From NCBI GenBank assembly GCA_035541035.1, contig DATLFO010000268.1, forward strand, positions 1-7,871: a stretch of DNA of 7,871 nucleotides. The letters run 5' to 3'. Of this stretch, positions 5,492-7,871 are shown in pieces. A program made the translations under genes and the position numbers. The DNA is from DASWHR01 sp035541035. Its GTDB lineage: Bacteria; Actinomycetota; AC-67. How positions within the stretch are numbered: position 1 is the stretch's first letter; the number at the start of each line of letters is the position of its first letter. The notes under the pieces were generated by a model. That model was not told the DNA's origin and made no database searches. It saw only the letters and a list, made by a program, of their open reading frames with translations.

Positions 5492-5957
5492 GCGTGGCTT
5501 CACCATCGTCGAGCTTTCGGTGACGGTGTCGATCTTCGCGATCGTTCTGACCGCGCTGCTCGGTGTATTCATCTCCGTGCAGCGCTCGCAGGCGTACGTG
5601 ACCGACCGAAGCGAGTCGATGGATCAGCTTCGCATCGCGCTGGACCGCGTCTCCAAAGAGGTCCGGCAAGCCACCACCGTAACGACCAAGACTCCGACGT
5701 CCATCGCCATGAGCACCTACGTGGCCGGAGCGGCCGAGGTCGTGACGTGGAGCGTCACCGGTGGGGTTCTGCGGCGCACGAATGAGTGGGGCTCCACGAC
5801 CACGCTGCTTCGCGAGATCACCAACACCGACGTCTTCACCTACACCCCGGCCACCGGCAACCCGCTGGTCGTGACGGTCCGGCTGGAGATGCGTCCCCGC
5901 CACAGCCCAAACGTCAGGCTCGAGCTGACGTCCGAGATCAGATTGAGGAACGGATGA
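5460..5957 (+). CDS. PilW/GspJ-like minor pilin (TTG start)
   Basis: Minor pseudopilin of 165 residues. The leader (FPLRKTSAAERG) is followed by FTIVELSVTVSIFAIVLTALLGVFI, with cleavage after Gly13 and Glu18 at +5 of the mature chain. The following helix, MDQLRIALDRVSKEVRQA, is the pattern typical of GspJ/PilW-class subunits. There are no cysteines. No ATG is usable: the TTG at 5460 gives a 12-13-residue leader, and a TTG at 5469 would leave only ten residues. The start lies inside the preceding gene, a 32-base overlap, and the Shine-Dalgarno is weak (GGA at 5450-5452), so translation is probably coupled to the upstream gene. Such subunits join PilV- and PilX-like proteins in the priming complex. 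Family assignment is good; the exact start is moderate. Confidence 0.86.
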   Translation: MFPLRKTSAAERGFTIVELSVTVSIFAIVLTALLGVFISVQRSQAYVTDRSESMDQLRIALDRVSKEVRQATTVTTKTPTSIAMSTYVAGAAEVVTWSVTGGVLRRTNEWGSTTTLLREITNTDVFTYTPATGNPLVVTVRLEMRPRHSPNVRLELTSEIRLRNG

Positions 5958-7384
5958 TCAACCTGCGCGTGCTTCCCGTCCGTCGCGATGACGACGGCTT
6001 CGTCATGATCGTGTCGGTTCTGCTGCTGTCGGTCATCGCCTCGCTCGGAGTGGTCGTGATGACGTCGGGCAACCATTCCAGCCAGGCCACAGGGCGCGGC
6101 CGGTCGTGGGTGCAGTCCCTGCACGTGGCCGAGGCCGGGATCCAGGATGCTATGGCGCGGATGGACGCAACCGGCAGCCCCCCGGCGACCGTGACCGGAT
6201 CCACGCACGAGGGCACCTACACCGTGACCGTCACCCCACTCGGGCGATCTCGCTATCTCGTCGAGTCGCTCGGGACGGTCGCGGCCGGCAGCTCGATGAA
6301 GGCCGCCCGCCGGGTCCAGGTCACCCTCGCGCCGCCGCGAAGCTTCGACGCCGCGCTCTTCTCGTACACCAGCGTCGACACCAAGAACAACGATCTGGTC
6401 GTCGGAGACATCTGGGCGAACCAGAACGTCATCGTCGAGGCGAACGACATCGTCCAGGGATCGGTCACGGCAGCCACCGGCTTCGTTCAGCTCAAGAACG
6501 GATCCCGCGTCACCAAGAACGTCCAGACGGGCGGATACAACCCCGCGACGACCAACGGGATCTTCCTCGACAACAACGCGCGCATCGACGGGGATGCCAC
6601 GGCTTCGGTGACGGCTCCGACCGACCCGGTCACCTGCGGCGGCGAGAGCCAGAACCAGTACACGATCCGCATGCAGACCGGCTCAGTCATCGCGGGCAAC
6701 GCAAAGACCTGGGGGTCACGCACCGGCTCCGGCACCGTCTCCGGCTCCGTGACCGAGCATCTGTGCACCGCGGCCCCGGCCGCCCGTCCGCTGCCGATCT
6801 TCTCCTACAACGCGGCGAACTACGATGCGGCGACCCTGCGGGAGTGGGGCACGCCCTCCTCGCCGAACCCGACCGCCCGCGCCGACTTCAACACCTACCT
6901 CGCAGCGAACAAGAACTCGATGCAAGGGACCTTCGTGGTGTTCCAGTCGGGAACGATCACGCAGCAGAGCCGATTGGACCTGACCGGCGTGAAGATCGCG
7001 GGAGACTTCGCGCTGATCACCAACCTTCCCATCTTCACGAACGGGATCGAAGATCTTGCGAGCGTGACCGATGCGATCGCGCTCTTCGCCTCCTTCTATC
7101 AGCCGCCCGCGGGATCGGTGTGCGACGTGAACCACGACAACAGTGACTGCTCGATCCACGCCAAGAACAACTTCCGGACCTCCGGCGCGACGGCCTCGCT
7201 GATGTACGCCCCGTACGGGCCCGTCGCCATCAAGAACAACCAAGAGATGTTCGGGGCCGTCTACGCCGACAACATCCAGATCAAGAACAACCAAACGCTC
7301 ACCTACGACCGCCGCGTGGACCGCCTCGTCGGGTTTGGCCCGGTGACGCTCGAACCCACGGACTGGATGGAGCTGGCTCCTTAG
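5954..7384 (+). CDS. PilX-like pilus assembly protein with repetitive beta-rich body
   Basis: Protein of 476 residues. The N-terminus has a prepilin-like leader ending RRDDDG, with Gly15 then FVMIVSVLLLSVIASLGVVVM; position +5 is Val20 rather than Glu, a feature also known for GspK-type tip pseudopilins. The block HVAEAGIQDAMARM (57-70) is the signature seen in PilX-like proteins after the first helix. Residues about 131-460 are rich in Asn, Gly, Val and Ile, with recurring KNN steps (144-146, 404-406, 427-429, 444-446) and DIWANQNVIVEAND-type strands, suggesting a solenoid or stacked beta fold. The C-terminus GAVYADNIQIKNN with TYD resembles the end of many large PilX-type proteins. Cysteines are at 228, 271, 390 and 399. 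The ATG overlaps the preceding stop (ATGA), with GAGGA at 5945-5949, so the genes are cotranslated. A role in tip initiation or surface contact is inferred. Confidence 0.83.
   Translation: MINLRVLPVRRDDDGFVMIVSVLLLSVIASLGVVVMTSGNHSSQATGRGRSWVQSLHVAEAGIQDAMARMDATGSPPATVTGSTHEGTYTVTVTPLGRSRYLVESLGTVAAGSSMKAARRVQVTLAPPRSFDAALFSYTSVDTKNNDLVVGDIWANQNVIVEANDIVQGSVTAATGFVQLKNGSRVTKNVQTGGYNPATTNGIFLDNNARIDGDATASVTAPTDPVTCGGESQNQYTIRMQTGSVIAGNAKTWGSRTGSGTVSGSVTEHLCTAAPAARPLPIFSYNAANYDAATLREWGTPSSPNPTARADFNTYLAANKNSMQGTFVVFQSGTITQQSRLDLTGVKIAGDFALITNLPIFTNGIEDLASVTDAIALFASFYQPPAGSVCDVNHDNSDCSIHAKNNFRTSGATASLMYAPYGPVAIKNNQEMFGAVYADNIQIKNNQTLTYDRRVDRLVGFGPVTLEPTDWMELAP
7229..7294 (+). repeat. 15-bp direct repeat encoding IKNNQ inside the PilX-like gene
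   Basis: ATCAAGAACAACCAA occurs at 7229-7243 and at 7280-7294, 51 bases (17 codons) apart and in frame. The core AAGAACAAC also occurs at 6383-6391 and 7163-7171. The spacing is consistent with one or more turns of a repetitive beta structure. Confidence 0.7.
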
Positions 7385-7424
7385 CGTGCGAGACCCGGCA
7401 GCGCCCTGAGGTAGATTCCGCTCC

Positions 7425-7871
7425 GTGGACGCATTCTTCGTCGCCATCGCGGCCCTGTTCGGACTGCTGTTCGGTTCGTTCCTGGGGCTGGTCGTGTACC
7501 GGGTTCCGCGCCGCGAGTCCATCTTGCGGCCGAGGTCGCGCTGCACCAACTGCGGCTACGAACTCAAACCCTCCGACAACATCCCGGTTCTGTCCTGGGT
7601 GATGCTGCGCGGGCGCTGCCGTTCCTGCCGCACGCCGATCTCGGCCCGCTATCCGGCCGCCGAGGTCCTCACCGCGCTGCTGTGGGCTATCGCGGTCGCC
7701 CGGCTGGGTGTCTGCGACGGATGTCGTCCGATGGATGCGATCGCGTTCCTTCCGTTCCTGTGGGTTCTGGTCGCGCTGAGCCTCATCGACCTCGAGCACA
7801 AGCTGATCCCCAGCCGCATCCTGTATCCGTTCCTCGGCGCCGGCATCGTGCTCATCGCCGTGGCCGCGGCC
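7425..7871 (+). CDS. pilD: Prepilin peptidase / leader peptidase PilD (3' end cut off)
   Basis: Membrane aspartic protease that removes prepilin leaders and usually N-methylates the new N-terminus. The first 149 residues are present, against a usual 250-290. TM1 (about 3-25) contains GLLFGSFLGLVVYRVPRR, the family N-terminus. The cytoplasmic loop has the zinc-type pairs Cys40-x2-Cys43 and Cys65-x2-Cys68, with the family motif DNIPVLSW at 51-58 and ISARYPAAEVL at 72-82. The first catalytic Asp is Asp122 in LSLIDLEHKLIP; the second (GxGDxK) would lie beyond the window. GTG at 7425 is the first possible start, because an in-frame TGA lies at 7407-7409. GAGG (7408-7411) precedes it by 13 bases, somewhat far. 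An extra CDGC pair (97-100) lies in the predicted external loop. It starts 40 bases after the PilX-like gene and is probably in the same operon. Confidence 0.94.
   Translation, partial: MDAFFVAIAALFGLLFGSFLGLVVYRVPRRESILRPRSRCTNCGYELKPSDNIPVLSWVMLRGRCRSCRTPISARYPAAEVLTALLWAIAVARLGVCDGCRPMDAIAFLPFLWVLVALSLIDLEHKLIPSRILYPFLGAGIVLIAVAAA

Noticed and set aside
4850..5572. Long reverse-strand open frame opposite the PilV-like gene
   Set aside because: It is a product of GC-rich codon bias, has an Arg/Ala/Gly-rich composition with no recognisable domain, and overlaps a well-supported gene. The same holds for the other reverse-strand open frames in the window.

Overview
The window is one continuous type IV pilus (T4P) locus, all on the + strand, read through its retraction ATPase, platform protein, five pilin-type subunits and the start of the prepilin peptidase. 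The DNA is GC-rich, with GTG/TTG starts and strong codon bias. The major pilin leader and first helix resemble those I know from Actinomycetota such as Acidimicrobiia- or Thermoleophilia-like lineages. That placement is inference from sequence style, not a search result.

Layout: 1-1524 is the 3' part of a PilT-type ATPase whose N-terminus carries an MshEN (T2SSE_N) domain normally found on PilB. 1533-2753 is PilC. A 226-base gap with a GC-rich hairpin and a candidate promoter precedes the major pilin gene pilA (2980-3477), which ends at a strong hairpin terminator. A second, paralogous pilin follows (3652-4116, probable TTG start). Then comes a minor-pilin cluster: a large PilV-like pilin with C-terminal Ig-like and fibronectin type III regions (4238-5491), a PilW/GspJ-like pilin (5460-5957, TTG start, overlapping) and a PilX-like protein with a repetitive beta-rich body (5954-7384, ATGA overlap). 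A GTG-started prepilin peptidase gene begins at 7425 and runs off the window.

How they work together: PilD would cleave the short leaders of all five pilins, four of them directly after Gly15. PilC anchors assembly in the membrane and the PilT-type ATPase drives retraction. PilV/PilW/PilX-like proteins are expected to form the initiating tip complex, and the Ig/FN3-bearing pilin is the likely adhesive tip. No PilB extension ATPase, PilM/N/O or secretin is inside the window.

The most interesting observations are the MshEN-PilT fusion with a well-placed internal ribosome-binding site and ATG exactly where a stand-alone PilT would begin; a repeated promoter-like architecture (TCAAG, 16 bases, CCGAT, about 50 bases, start) before pilA and the PilV-like gene, with a perfect GCCGATAA in the equivalent place before the second pilin, suggesting a sigma-28/WhiG-type regulon; and the adhesin-like modular minor pilin. 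I see no CRISPR, transposon, tRNA or rRNA. No gene-free stretch exceeds 300 bases.
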